From the NCBI GenBank assembly GCA_937894335.1, contig CALCRU010000005.1, positions 1 through 56,841 on the forward strand: a stretch of 56,841 bases of DNA, read 5' to 3'. Below are positions 41,268 through 49,262 of this stretch, one piece after another. The notes below the pieces were generated by a model. It was not told where the DNA came from and searched no databases. It saw only the letters and a program-made list of their open reading frames with translations. Origin of the DNA: an uncultured Treponema sp. (GTDB lineage Bacteria > Spirochaetota > Spirochaetia > Treponematales > Treponemataceae). How positions within the stretch are numbered: position 1 is the stretch's first letter; each line of letters opens with the position of its first letter. Position numbers and translations under genes: made by a program.

Positions 41268-43552
41268 TGAGCGATGAAGAAAATAAAGACGATTCCCTTT
41301 TGCCAGAGGAGGTCGCCAGTGAACAGCTAGAACTTGCTGGCGCTTCTGAAAAGGAACTTGAAAAACTTAAGAAGAGGGACATTAAGGAACTTCCCAAAAA
41401 GAAACTTCCCTCACTTTTAAAACGAAGTTACAGTCAGTGGGCTCTTGAAAACATGCTCATAAAAAAAATCTACATCCCCGAAGACAAGGTCTTTTTAACT
41501 TCACTCTTCGTACAGGGTGCGGATCCAAAGCACGAAAATCGCTATGCCGTTCCTAGCGACAGACTTTTTTCCCGCCGCGAACTTGCAAGGTGCAAATCTC
41601 TTACAAAAGCCATAAACAGTCACCGGGGAATAGTGCATGTAATTCCTCTTGTGGCAACTGTGGTCTTTATTCTGCTTGCGGCTGCTGTAGTCATGGCATT
41701 TAAAAATCAGATTGCCCACAAGGCCATAGTTACAGCCTGCGAAAGAGTGTTCAAGGCAAAGACAGATATAGACAGCGTTAACCTAGAAATCTTAGGTTCT
41801 TCCATTACCATAAACCACATTCAAATTGGAAACCGAAATTCCCCAATGAAGAATCTCTTTGAGGCTCAGAAAATAGAAATAGATTTTAACCTAACGGAAG
41901 CACTTAGGGGACGCTTTGATGCAGAAAATCTTGAGGCAACAGGACTTGCCTTTAATACAGACAGAACATACAGTTGCTACATTCCGGGAAGCGAAACTTC
42001 TGTAGGCGAAGACATTCTTAATACTCCATTTATGCAGAGCGTTCAGACCCGTGGAAAGGAAGCCCTTGACACCCTCTACACGGAGGTAACGGATGTTCTT
42101 GGTGGCGATGACATTGATGCAATTGTACAGAATGTTCAGAAGCAACTCCAGACTCCAACCCTGTTTACCCAGACCCTACAGTTTGGAGAAGGCATGGTAA
42201 CAAAGTGGGCCGCAAAACCAAATGAACTAAAGACTCAGGTTGACGATTTTGCAAAAAACATACAGGATCTTCAGACTCTACAGGTGTCAAAAACTTTTGA
42301 TGCTGAAATTCTTCGTAGCAATCTTACAAAGATAAACAATGCCATTACCGCAAGTCAGAGCATAAAGGCAACAGCAGAATCTCTTGTGCAAGAAGTAAAG
42401 ACAGATGCGAGTAGTGTTCAGTCTCAGGCCGAAAGTTTTACTGCTGCTGCAAAGGCAGACATTCAGTTTGCAACCGACAAGCTTACCTCAATAAAAAACA
42501 TTGCTTCAAATTCCACTACGATTTTTACCAGCGCATTGGATTCAGTGGGATACGACATTATGGGAAAATACTATCCCTATGCAAAGCAGGCAATTTCTTA
42601 TGCTGAGGAATTGAAGAACAAGTCTGATGAAGAAAAACCTCAGAAGGAAAAGAAAAAGACCCTAGACAGAAACCGCATGGAAGGCACTACATTCTGGTTC
42701 AGACCAGACAAACCCACCTTCCTTGTAGAAAAGGCATCTGTAAGCGGTAACGGTTTTTCTGGTTCACTTACGGAAGTTACAAACGATCAGAATGTTCGCG
42801 GACTCCCAACCCTCATTAACATTAACTTTGACATTTCCAGCGTTTCAAATCATGTTGATGCCACTTTGGACATGAGGCGAAATACAAATGCACCACTTGT
42901 TGCAGTTGACTATAGTGGAAGCGGATTTGCGGCAAATATAGACGGTAGGAACATTGCGACAAAGAGTGGCGTTCCTTCCATAAATGGTACTGCCGTAATA
43001 AAGCTTTCGGGTAGCGGAGGAAACAATCAGTTTTCTGCAGGAGGCTCTATTGCCCTTGATCCTGTAACCCTTACCAGTGACGGTTTTGAAAACGAAATGA
43101 TTACCCGATACTATCAGACTGCTCTTGGTGCGGTTACGCGAATTAACATGGGAGTTACCGCAGGCTACACAGAGGCAAGTGGCGCTTACCTTAATTTGGA
43201 CGGAAACTTTGCAGACCAGTTTGTTGCAGCCCTGTACGCTGTGGTTCAGACCATTGGAATGGACGCAAAGAATTTTGCCCTGCAGAAAATTCAGGACGAA
43301 ATAAATTCTTCCCAAAATGAAGTCCTTGTGCAGGCAAAGAAGATTCTTGGCATAGAGGGTGACATAGACTTGCAGAATCTGCGCATCTCTGACATGCAAA
43401 CAATCCTTGAAAACAAAAAGAAGGAAGTGGAGGCTCAGCTTAAGAAGGTAGCCGCCGATGCCATGATGGAAGGAGTAAAGCAAACCTTCGGCTCAGAAGA
43501 CCAGGAAGCCGCCGACGCCGCCGCCACTCTCTTACAGAAGTGGGGCTTTTAG
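41267..43552 (+). CDS. TIGR03545 family AsmA-like membrane protein
   Basis: 761 residues from the ATG at 41267, which has GGAGG seven bases upstream; a GTG one codon earlier is possible. A 130-residue cytoplasmic part (charged, then YIPEDKVFLTSLFV) leads to one membrane helix at about 124-147. The outer part has AsmA/YicH-like beta structure, a long helical middle (about 270-440, VQKQLQTPTLFTQ and TSIKNIASNS), and further beta repeats. Overlaps the TIGR03546 stop. Size and fold suggest a bridging protein in the periplasm. Confidence 0.85.
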   Translation: MSDEENKDDSLLPEEVASEQLELAGASEKELEKLKKRDIKELPKKKLPSLLKRSYSQWALENMLIKKIYIPEDKVFLTSLFVQGADPKHENRYAVPSDRLFSRRELARCKSLTKAINSHRGIVHVIPLVATVVFILLAAAVVMAFKNQIAHKAIVTACERVFKAKTDIDSVNLEILGSSITINHIQIGNRNSPMKNLFEAQKIEIDFNLTEALRGRFDAENLEATGLAFNTDRTYSCYIPGSETSVGEDILNTPFMQSVQTRGKEALDTLYTEVTDVLGGDDIDAIVQNVQKQLQTPTLFTQTLQFGEGMVTKWAAKPNELKTQVDDFAKNIQDLQTLQVSKTFDAEILRSNLTKINNAITASQSIKATAESLVQEVKTDASSVQSQAESFTAAAKADIQFATDKLTSIKNIASNSTTIFTSALDSVGYDIMGKYYPYAKQAISYAEELKNKSDEEKPQKEKKKTLDRNRMEGTTFWFRPDKPTFLVEKASVSGNGFSGSLTEVTNDQNVRGLPTLININFDISSVSNHVDATLDMRRNTNAPLVAVDYSGSGFAANIDGRNIATKSGVPSINGTAVIKLSGSGGNNQFSAGGSIALDPVTLTSDGFENEMITRYYQTALGAVTRINMGVTAGYTEASGAYLNLDGNFADQFVAALYAVVQTIGMDAKNFALQKIQDEINSSQNEVLVQAKKILGIEGDIDLQNLRISDMQTILENKKKEVEAQLKKVAADAMMEGVKQTFGSEDQEAADAAATLLQKWGF

Positions 43553-43760
43553 TAAGAAGTTGAGCGGCAAGGAAGCCGCATAAGACCCTTACCCAATTGA
43601 CAGCAAGAATTTGGAGAATCCAAATTCTTGCGACCACAAAGTTACAGGATGTAAGTTTGTGGTCATGGGGCTTTTAGTAAGAAGTTGAGTGGCAAGGATG
43701 CCGCGTAAGGCTCTTACCCAGTGGAGCGACCACAAAGTTACAGGATGAAAGTTTGTGGTC
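43551..43760 (+). repeat. GGA-hairpin element, locus C (125-bp tandem duplication)
   Basis: Two copies 125 bp apart (GGGGCTTTTAGTAAGAAGTTGAG at 43542 and 43667). Copy 1 has hairpin GCGGC-AAGGAA-GCCGC (43564-43579), CCCTTACCC, a 13-bp stem with GAA loop (43603-43631), and a 15-bp stem with one mismatch and loop GGA (43632-43664). Copy 2 has GTGGC-AAGGAT-GCCGC (43689-43704), CTCTTACCC and the GGA stem (43728-43760) but lacks the GAA hairpin. The duplicated bases include the last codons and stop of the upstream gene. Confidence 0.9.
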
Positions 43761-43830
43761 ACTTTGCCTCTTGACGCATACCCTTATTTTATGCTAACCT
43801 ATATTACATTTTCTTTTAGAGGAGTTCCCG

Positions 43831-44577
43831 ATGTCAGGACACAGTAAATGGTCTACCATTAAGCACGCAAAAGGTATTGCAGACGCAAAACGCGGAGCGT
43901 TGTTCACAAAATTCATTAAGGAAATTTCTATTGCCGCAAAAATGGGCGGTGGAGATCCTGCTTCTAACCCTCGTCTTCGCACTGCCATTCTTAAGGCAAA
44001 GGCAGCTTCAATGCCTAAAGATAACATTGAGCGCGCAATTAAAAAGGGTACAGGCGAGCTTGGTGCAGCAAACTATGAAGAACTTGTTTACGAAGGATAC
44101 GCAGCTGGTGGTGTTGCAGTCCTTATCGAAGTTCTTACAGACAACAAGAACCGTGCCGCAGCCGATGTTCGCAACATCTTTAACAAGAACGGTGGTAACC
44201 TTGGAACAACAGGTTCTGTAAGCCGCATGTTCGAACGCAAAGGCGTTATTGAATATGATGCAGAAAAAGTAACTGAAGATGAACTTATGGAACCGGCTCT
44301 TGACGCTGGAGCAGAAGATATCAACACTGAAGACGGAGTTGTAACCGTTACAACAGACCCCTCTTCATTCGACAAAGTTCTTGAAGCACTTCAGGCAAAG
44401 AACTATGAGTCTCTGTCTGCTTCCGTAAGCATGGTTCCAATGTCATATACGGCAGTTGATGCAGAAACAGCCAAGAAGGTTGCAAAACTCCTCAACAAGC
44501 TGGAAGAAAACGATGATGTTCAGAATGTCTACTCAACAGTAGAATATCCCGACGGATTCGATCCTGACGAAGCATAA
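43831..44577 (+). CDS. yebC: YebC/PmpR/TACO1 family protein
   Basis: 248 residues, three-domain YebC fold beginning MSGHSKWSTIKHAKG. Family knowledge: binds DNA as a regulator in some species and helps ribosomes through polyproline stretches in others. AGGAG precedes the ATG. Here it lies just upstream of ruvC, as in many bacteria. A terminator follows, so it is a single-gene unit. Confidence 0.95.
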   Translation: MSGHSKWSTIKHAKGIADAKRGALFTKFIKEISIAAKMGGGDPASNPRLRTAILKAKAASMPKDNIERAIKKGTGELGAANYEELVYEGYAAGGVAVLIEVLTDNKNRAAADVRNIFNKNGGNLGTTGSVSRMFERKGVIEYDAEKVTEDELMEPALDAGAEDINTEDGVVTVTTDPSSFDKVLEALQAKNYESLSASVSMVPMSYTAVDAETAKKVAKLLNKLEENDDVQNVYSTVEYPDGFDPDEA

Positions 44578-44596
44578 GTTTTTTCTGTTTTGGAAA

Positions 44597-44629
44597 AGAG
44601 GCGCTCTGTTTTGCAGAACGCCTCTTTTT
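44597..44629 (+). terminator. Terminator after yebC
   Basis: Stem AGAGGCG/CGCCTCT (44597-44603 with 44619-44625), with further pairing TCTG/CAGA inside, followed by five T and a second T run. Confidence 0.85.
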
Positions 44630-44646
44630 GTTTTTAGGGTAAGGTT

Positions 44647-45132
44647 ATGGCAAAAAAAACAAGGCGAGTCTTGGGCATAGACCCCGGACTTGCAAACATA
44701 GGTTTTGGAGTTGTTGACACTTGCGAGGGAAGAATCCGCCTGGTAAGTTACGGTGTCATAGAAACATCTCCAGAAGAAGACCATCACCTAAGACTGCTTG
44801 CCATTTACAATCGTCTTCTTGCCGTCATAAGAGAATTTTCTCCTGACGAGGCCGCTATGGAAACCCTGTATTTTTCTCGTAACGCCTCCAGTGCAATGGC
44901 CGTAGCGGAAGCAAAAGGTGTAATCACATTGTGCCTTGCCCAAAATGCAGTTCCGCTTTTTATGTACACACCAAACAAAATAAAGTCCAGCGTAACAGGA
45001 AGCTCTGGTGCAGACAAGGAAACAGTAGAACGCTATGTTCAGATTCTGCTTAACCTTAAGGAACCGCCTTCCCCTGACCATGCCGCTGATGCCCTTGCAG
45101 GAGCCATAACCCACTGCCATTCAGTTTTCTAG
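44647..45132 (+). CDS. ruvC: Holliday junction resolvase RuvC
   Basis: Cuts four-way DNA junctions. 161 residues. Acidic catalytic residues are visible: Asp12 in GIDPG, Glu in AAMETLYFS, and the Asp pair in PDHAADALAGA. GGTAAGG precedes the ATG. Forms the ruvC-ruvA-ruvB cluster. Confidence 0.95.
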   Translation: MAKKTRRVLGIDPGLANIGFGVVDTCEGRIRLVSYGVIETSPEEDHHLRLLAIYNRLLAVIREFSPDEAAMETLYFSRNASSAMAVAEAKGVITLCLAQNAVPLFMYTPNKIKSSVTGSSGADKETVERYVQILLNLKEPPSPDHAADALAGAITHCHSVF

Positions 45133-45136
45133 GCTG

Positions 45137-45165
45137 TTGTTTTATGCTTTTTTTTGTGATATACT
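45137..45165 (+). promoter_or_regulatory. ruvA promoter, leaderless geometry
   Basis: TTGTTT (45137-45142), 17 bp, TATACT (45160-45165), six bases, ATG at 45172. It gives ruvAB-queA a start independent of ruvC. Confidence 0.65.
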
Positions 45166-45171
45166 AAGCCC

Positions 45172-45789
45172 ATGTTTAACAGTTTGTCCGGCACTATAAC
45201 TGGAAAGTTTCCGCAGAAAGTTTTTATAGACACTCATGGAATAGAATGGGACATTACAGTTCCCGACACAGCACTGGATGCTCTTCCTCCTGTAGGTAGC
45301 GAGGCGAAGGTTTATGTGTGGATGCAGCATACGGATTCCCTCATGAACCTTTACGGATTTGCAAGCGCCCAAGATCGAGAACTTTTCTTTGACCTTTTAA
45401 AAGTTGAAGGAATTGGTCCAAAGGCTGCCGTAAAAATTATGGGAAACATTTCATTTGAAAGCCTGTCGGGTATTCTTGACTCTGGAGATGTGGATGCCCT
45501 GCAAAAAGTTCCAGGAGTGGGAAAAAAGACTGCCGCAAAAATGATTCTTCAGCTAAAGGGAAAACTTACCCTGCCGTCAGAAAATCAGACTGTTCGCAGT
45601 ACGGAATCTTCCAACTTTGCAGATGTAATTTCGGCACTGGTAAATATGGGCTACGACAGAAAAGATGCTTCTCTGGCAGTGGGTGCAATAGAAAAACGGC
45701 TTTCTGAAGATCCTGACTTTGCATCTTCTTCCCAGCAGAAAAAGGAAGAACTCATTTTTAGACATGCCCTTGTGGAGATGAGTAAATGA
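45172..45789 (+). CDS. ruvA: Holliday junction DNA helicase subunit RuvA
   Basis: Binds the four-way junction and recruits RuvB. 205 residues. N-terminal OB fold, two helix-hairpin-helix motifs (LLKVEGIGPKAAVKIM and LQKVPGVGKKTAAKMI) and the C-terminal RuvB-binding domain (VISALVNMGYDRKDA). The ATG has no Shine-Dalgarno. Overlaps ruvB by four bases (ATGA). Confidence 0.95.
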   Translation: MFNSLSGTITGKFPQKVFIDTHGIEWDITVPDTALDALPPVGSEAKVYVWMQHTDSLMNLYGFASAQDRELFFDLLKVEGIGPKAAVKIMGNISFESLSGILDSGDVDALQKVPGVGKKTAAKMILQLKGKLTLPSENQTVRSTESSNFADVISALVNMGYDRKDASLAVGAIEKRLSEDPDFASSSQQKKEELIFRHALVEMSK

Positions 45790-46970
45790 GTAAAAGTGTT
45801 ACCCCAAAAAGCCGCTACACCAGAAGCGAAAAAAAAGACATAGAGGATGATATGAACATTGTGGCCCAGTTGGCTTCTCAGGCTGCGTCTGCCCAAGATC
45901 CGCTTTCTTCCACTCGAACCGTATATGCCTCAGAGGCGGTTTCTTCTTCTCGTGTAGTTCGTGCTGATGTTGCCCTTGAAGAAGACAGTCAGGAATCATC
46001 CCTCCGTCCAAAAATGCTGGATGAATTTCTTGGCCAAAAATCTATAAAGGAAAATCTTTCTGTATTTATAAATGCAGCCCGTGAAAGGGAAGAAGCCCTT
46101 GACCATTTGTTTTTAATAGGTCCTCCGGGATTAGGAAAAACCACTCTTGCGCAGATTACTGCAAACGAACTTGGTGCGGACTTTAAAGTTACCAGTGCCC
46201 CTGCATTGGAAAAACCCGCAAACCTTGCAGGCATACTTTCTACAATTACTCCAAGAACAGTTTTCTTTATAGACGAAATCCATAGACTAAAGCCAGCTAT
46301 TGAAGAAATGCTTTATATTGCAATGGAAGACTACGAACTGGACTGGGTAATAGGGCAGGGAGCCGCCGCAAGAACCGTAAGAATTCCCATTCCAAAGTTT
46401 ACCCTTGTGGGTGCAACTACAAAGGCTGGCATGGTAAGCTCTCCACTTATAAGCAGATTTGGAATTATTCAGCGCTTTAACTTTTATGACCGTGAAGAAC
46501 TTGCCTCTATAATCCGCAGGTCTGCAAACATTTTAAATGTTAGGGTAAAGGACGATGCAGCCCTTCTTATGGCTGACTGTTCCAGAGGTACTCCCCGTGT
46601 TACAAACAGACTGCTCCGCCGCATGAGGGATTTTGCCCAGGTTGAGGGAAGCGGAGTAATTACAACCGACATAGTAAAAAAAGGTCTTGAACGCCTTGGT
46701 ATAGACAGTGCCGGACTAGAACGCTACGACCGCGAGATTTTGCTTTCAATCATAAATAATTTTGGAGGCGGACCAGTGGGTGCAGAAACTCTAGCCATTT
46801 CTATTGGCGAATCCATGGACACCTTGGAAGATTATTATGAACCCTACCTTATTCAGTGCGGATTTTTGCAGCGGACTCCCAGAGGCCGTGTCGTAACTGA
46901 AAAGGCCTATCTGCATCTGGGACTTACTCCCACAAGGAAAGACAATGAAGACCAGCGACTTTTATTTTGA
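45786..46970 (+). CDS. ruvB: Holliday junction DNA helicase ATPase RuvB
   Basis: AAA+ motor for branch migration. 394 residues; about 55 more than usual at the N-terminus, a Ser/Ala/Glu-rich, probably disordered stretch before LRPKMLDEFLGQ. Walker A GPPGLGKTT, Walker B IDEIHR, sensor 1 GATTKAGM and the winged helix FGGGPVGAETLA are intact. Overlaps queA by 26 bp. Confidence 0.95.
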   Translation: MSKSVTPKSRYTRSEKKDIEDDMNIVAQLASQAASAQDPLSSTRTVYASEAVSSSRVVRADVALEEDSQESSLRPKMLDEFLGQKSIKENLSVFINAAREREEALDHLFLIGPPGLGKTTLAQITANELGADFKVTSAPALEKPANLAGILSTITPRTVFFIDEIHRLKPAIEEMLYIAMEDYELDWVIGQGAAARTVRIPIPKFTLVGATTKAGMVSSPLISRFGIIQRFNFYDREELASIIRRSANILNVRVKDDAALLMADCSRGTPRVTNRLLRRMRDFAQVEGSGVITTDIVKKGLERLGIDSAGLERYDREILLSIINNFGGGPVGAETLAISIGESMDTLEDYYEPYLIQCGFLQRTPRGRVVTEKAYLHLGLTPTRKDNEDQRLLF

Positions 46971-47985
46971 TTTGCCCCAAGAACTAATTGCACAAAAACC
47001 CTGTACCGAAAGGGGAAAAGACCGCCTCATGCTTTTAGACAGAACCACGGGAGCAGTTTCTCATTATCAGGTGGCAGACCTTCCTTCCCTTATAGAGCCA
47101 GGAACCCTAATGGTGTTCAACAACAGCCGTGTGCGAAGAAGCCGCTGTTATGCAAAAAAAGTTTCTTCTGGAAAAGAGCAGGAATTTCTTTTTCTTAACC
47201 CAGTATCTTCGGATTCATCTGAATGGAATGTTATGGTAAAGGGGGCTAAAAAAGTAAAGGATAACGCCCAGTATTCCTTTTCCGATTCTTCCCTTGCAAG
47301 GGTAGTTCACTCCGATGCAAACAAAGGAACTGAATTCCGCACTTTGGGATTTGACTTTCCCGTAACTGAAGACTGGTTTGAACGGAACGGACACATTCCC
47401 CTTCCTCCTTACATCCGCCGTGAAGACACAGACATTGATACTGAACGCTATCAGACTGTGTATGCGACAGAAACTGGCAGTGCAGCCGCTCCCACCGCAG
47501 GACTTCATTTTACAGAACCCCTGTTAGAAGAACTTAAAGCAAAGGGAATTGACCTTGCTTGGATAACTCTTCATGTGGGACTGGGAACATTTCTTCCTGT
47601 CCGTGCCAAAAACATTGAAGAACACCACATGCACGAGGAAGTGTATACCATAAGCGAAGAAGTTGCAAAAAAAATTAACGCCGCAAAAAAAGAAGGCCGT
47701 CCTGTTCTTGCTGTGGGAACAACAAGTGTTCGTACTCTAGAAAGCGCCTGTAACGAAAATGGACAAGTAATTCCTGGCACAAGGGGAACTCACATCTTTA
47801 TGTATCCAGGCTACAGATTTAAGGTTGTAGACAGGATGTTTACAAACTTTCACACGCCTGAATCAACGCTCATCATGCTGGTAAGCGCTTTTGCAGGAAG
47901 GGAACACATACTTAACGCCTACAGAGAAGCCGTTGAGCAAAAGTACAGGTTCTTTTCTTACGGTGACTGCATGTTAATTAAGTAA
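46945..47985 (+). CDS. queA: S-adenosylmethionine:tRNA ribosyltransferase-isomerase
   Basis: Makes epoxyqueuosine in the tRNA wobble base. 346 residues, starting with the family block FYFDLPQELIAQKP. LHVGLGTFLPVR, TTSVRTLES and FTNFHTPESTLIMLVSAF are diagnostic. Cotranscribed with ruvAB. The 3' end overlaps the convergent flavoprotein gene by eight bases. Confidence 0.96.
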   Translation: MKTSDFYFDLPQELIAQKPCTERGKDRLMLLDRTTGAVSHYQVADLPSLIEPGTLMVFNNSRVRRSRCYAKKVSSGKEQEFLFLNPVSSDSSEWNVMVKGAKKVKDNAQYSFSDSSLARVVHSDANKGTEFRTLGFDFPVTEDWFERNGHIPLPPYIRREDTDIDTERYQTVYATETGSAAAPTAGLHFTEPLLEELKAKGIDLAWITLHVGLGTFLPVRAKNIEEHHMHEEVYTISEEVAKKINAAKKEGRPVLAVGTTSVRTLESACNENGQVIPGTRGTHIFMYPGYRFKVVDRMFTNFHTPESTLIMLVSAFAGREHILNAYREAVEQKYRFFSYGDCMLIK

Positions 47986-48784
47986 GCTGACTTATTGAAT
48001 ATCTTAGCAGGTTAAGAAACTGAACTTTTATTCCTGTAGTGTCTTCCATTTCTCCCACTTGTTCGTCAAACTGAGCACCTGCCTGTTCAATAAAAAGTGC
48101 AATACTCTTTTGTGAAAGGGGAAGCCTTGCTCCAATTACGCTGTTTTCCAGTGCTGGCGAACGGAATACCATGCGTCCCGTAAGCACGATGCGAACATTT
48201 GCAAGCAGGGTGCCGTCCGTGTCTGCAAGAAAGACAAAATGTGCGCTTTCGTCAGTTATGGAATTTGAAGGACCAATCCGTCTGAATACCGCCACTTCCC
48301 ATACATCAGTGGGAACCCTTATTTTTGTAAGAACAAATCCCTTGGGAATTTCTGTAAAGTGTGACAACTGAATGTTTTTAACTTCGTTCTGAGTCCTAAA
48401 TTCAAGGCGAGAGTCCAGAGCAAGCAGGGGGGCCCAAAGAGTATGCTTTACACCTTTTGCGGCAATGTTTCCGCCTAAGGTTGCAATGTTTCTTATGGAA
48501 GGAGTTGCGATGGATTCAAGGGCGTCAAACAATACAGGAGGCTGGTTTGTCCTTCCTATGGCAATCATTTCGGAAAGGGTAATTGCAGGTCCAAAGTCTA
48601 TAAAGTGCTCGTGCCTGTCAAAGCCCCTAAGTTCTGGAATGGAGCGAACAGTAAGAGCCTTTTCTTGTAGGACTTCTGTGTCTGTACCGCCACCAAAAAT
48701 CTGAAGCTGGTCAGTTGACTTTGCGTGGTAGAAAACATCAGAAAGATTTTTTGCAATAAGTATTGTCTGATTATTTTTTGCCAT
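47978..48784 (-). CDS. FAD-binding subunit of a xanthine-dehydrogenase-like complex
   Basis: 268 residues of the CoxM/XdhB medium-subunit type. GGGTD at about 31-35 (for the usual AGGTD) and IATLGGNIA (usually TIGGNI) form the FAD site. VLTKIRVP and a CO dehydrogenase flavoprotein C-terminal-like domain follow. Third gene of the xdh-like trio; overlaps the Fe-S subunit by 14 bp. FAD binding looks intact. Confidence 0.85.
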   Translation of the reverse strand: MAKNNQTILIAKNLSDVFYHAKSTDQLQIFGGGTDTEVLQEKALTVRSIPELRGFDRHEHFIDFGPAITLSEMIAIGRTNQPPVLFDALESIATPSIRNIATLGGNIAAKGVKHTLWAPLLALDSRLEFRTQNEVKNIQLSHFTEIPKGFVLTKIRVPTDVWEVAVFRRIGPSNSITDESAHFVFLADTDGTLLANVRIVLTGRMVFRSPALENSVIGARLPLSQKSIALFIEQAGAQFDEQVGEMEDTTGIKVQFLNLLRYSISQLT

Positions 48785-49262
48785 AAGTCCGTTTTCCTTC
48801 CCGTTTGTGTTTTGACGCTATTGCATACAGAATGCCGTTTGCAAAAGTGTCCCTGTCGGTGCAGCATGGTGCAAGTCCGTCAATGGCCCTGTACAGGTCT
48901 TGTATTTCGGGACGGTATGTGCTGGTTATTACCTCGTAAGCCGTAAGAATTTTTCCTGCATTGCAGTAGCCGCACAAATGCATTCCCGCCTGAGAAAATC
49001 CCGTCATTATATCGTCATACTCAGGGTAGGTTTCAAAATGCTCCAAAGTTACAACGCTGCAGTCTCTTACCATGCCTATGGGAATTATGCAGGAAGGAGC
49101 AGTTTTTCCGTCCAGAAGGACCATACAGTTTCCGCAAAAGCCTTTCTGGCATCCGCACTTTACGCTGAATTTCTGTTCTCTTCGCAAGACCGTAAGTAGA
49201 GTTTCTGAAGGTTCCGCATCCACCACAATTTTTTTCTCGTTCAGTGTTAAAGAAATTTTCAT
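48771..49262 (-). CDS. [2Fe-2S] subunit of a xanthine-dehydrogenase-like complex
   Basis: 163 residues of the CoxS/XdhC small-subunit type. The plant-type cluster has its four Cys at 38, 43, 46 and 58 (GCQKGFCGNC and PSC). The second, C-terminal cluster has C97 and C100 (HLCGYC), but the usual C-x-C pair appears as adjacent C133-C134, so its geometry is altered. Extra Cys at 36. Overlaps the large subunit as ATGA. Confidence 0.85.
   Translation of the reverse strand: MKISLTLNEKKIVVDAEPSETLLTVLRREQKFSVKCGCQKGFCGNCMVLLDGKTAPSCIIPIGMVRDCSVVTLEHFETYPEYDDIMTGFSQAGMHLCGYCNAGKILTAYEVITSTYRPEIQDLYRAIDGLAPCCTDRDTFANGILYAIASKHKREGKRTYGKK

Noticed and set aside
27511..43760. Integron attC sites as an explanation of the hairpin elements
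   Set aside because: The complementary core pair RYYYAAC/GTTRRRY is missing, there is no integrase or cassette array, and the flanking genes are housekeeping genes. Some treponemes have integrons, so this was considered.
43790..43830. Promoter for yebC (TTGACG with TAACCT or TATATT)
   Set aside because: Spacer lengths of 18 with a poor -10, or 25 with a good one, do not support a call.
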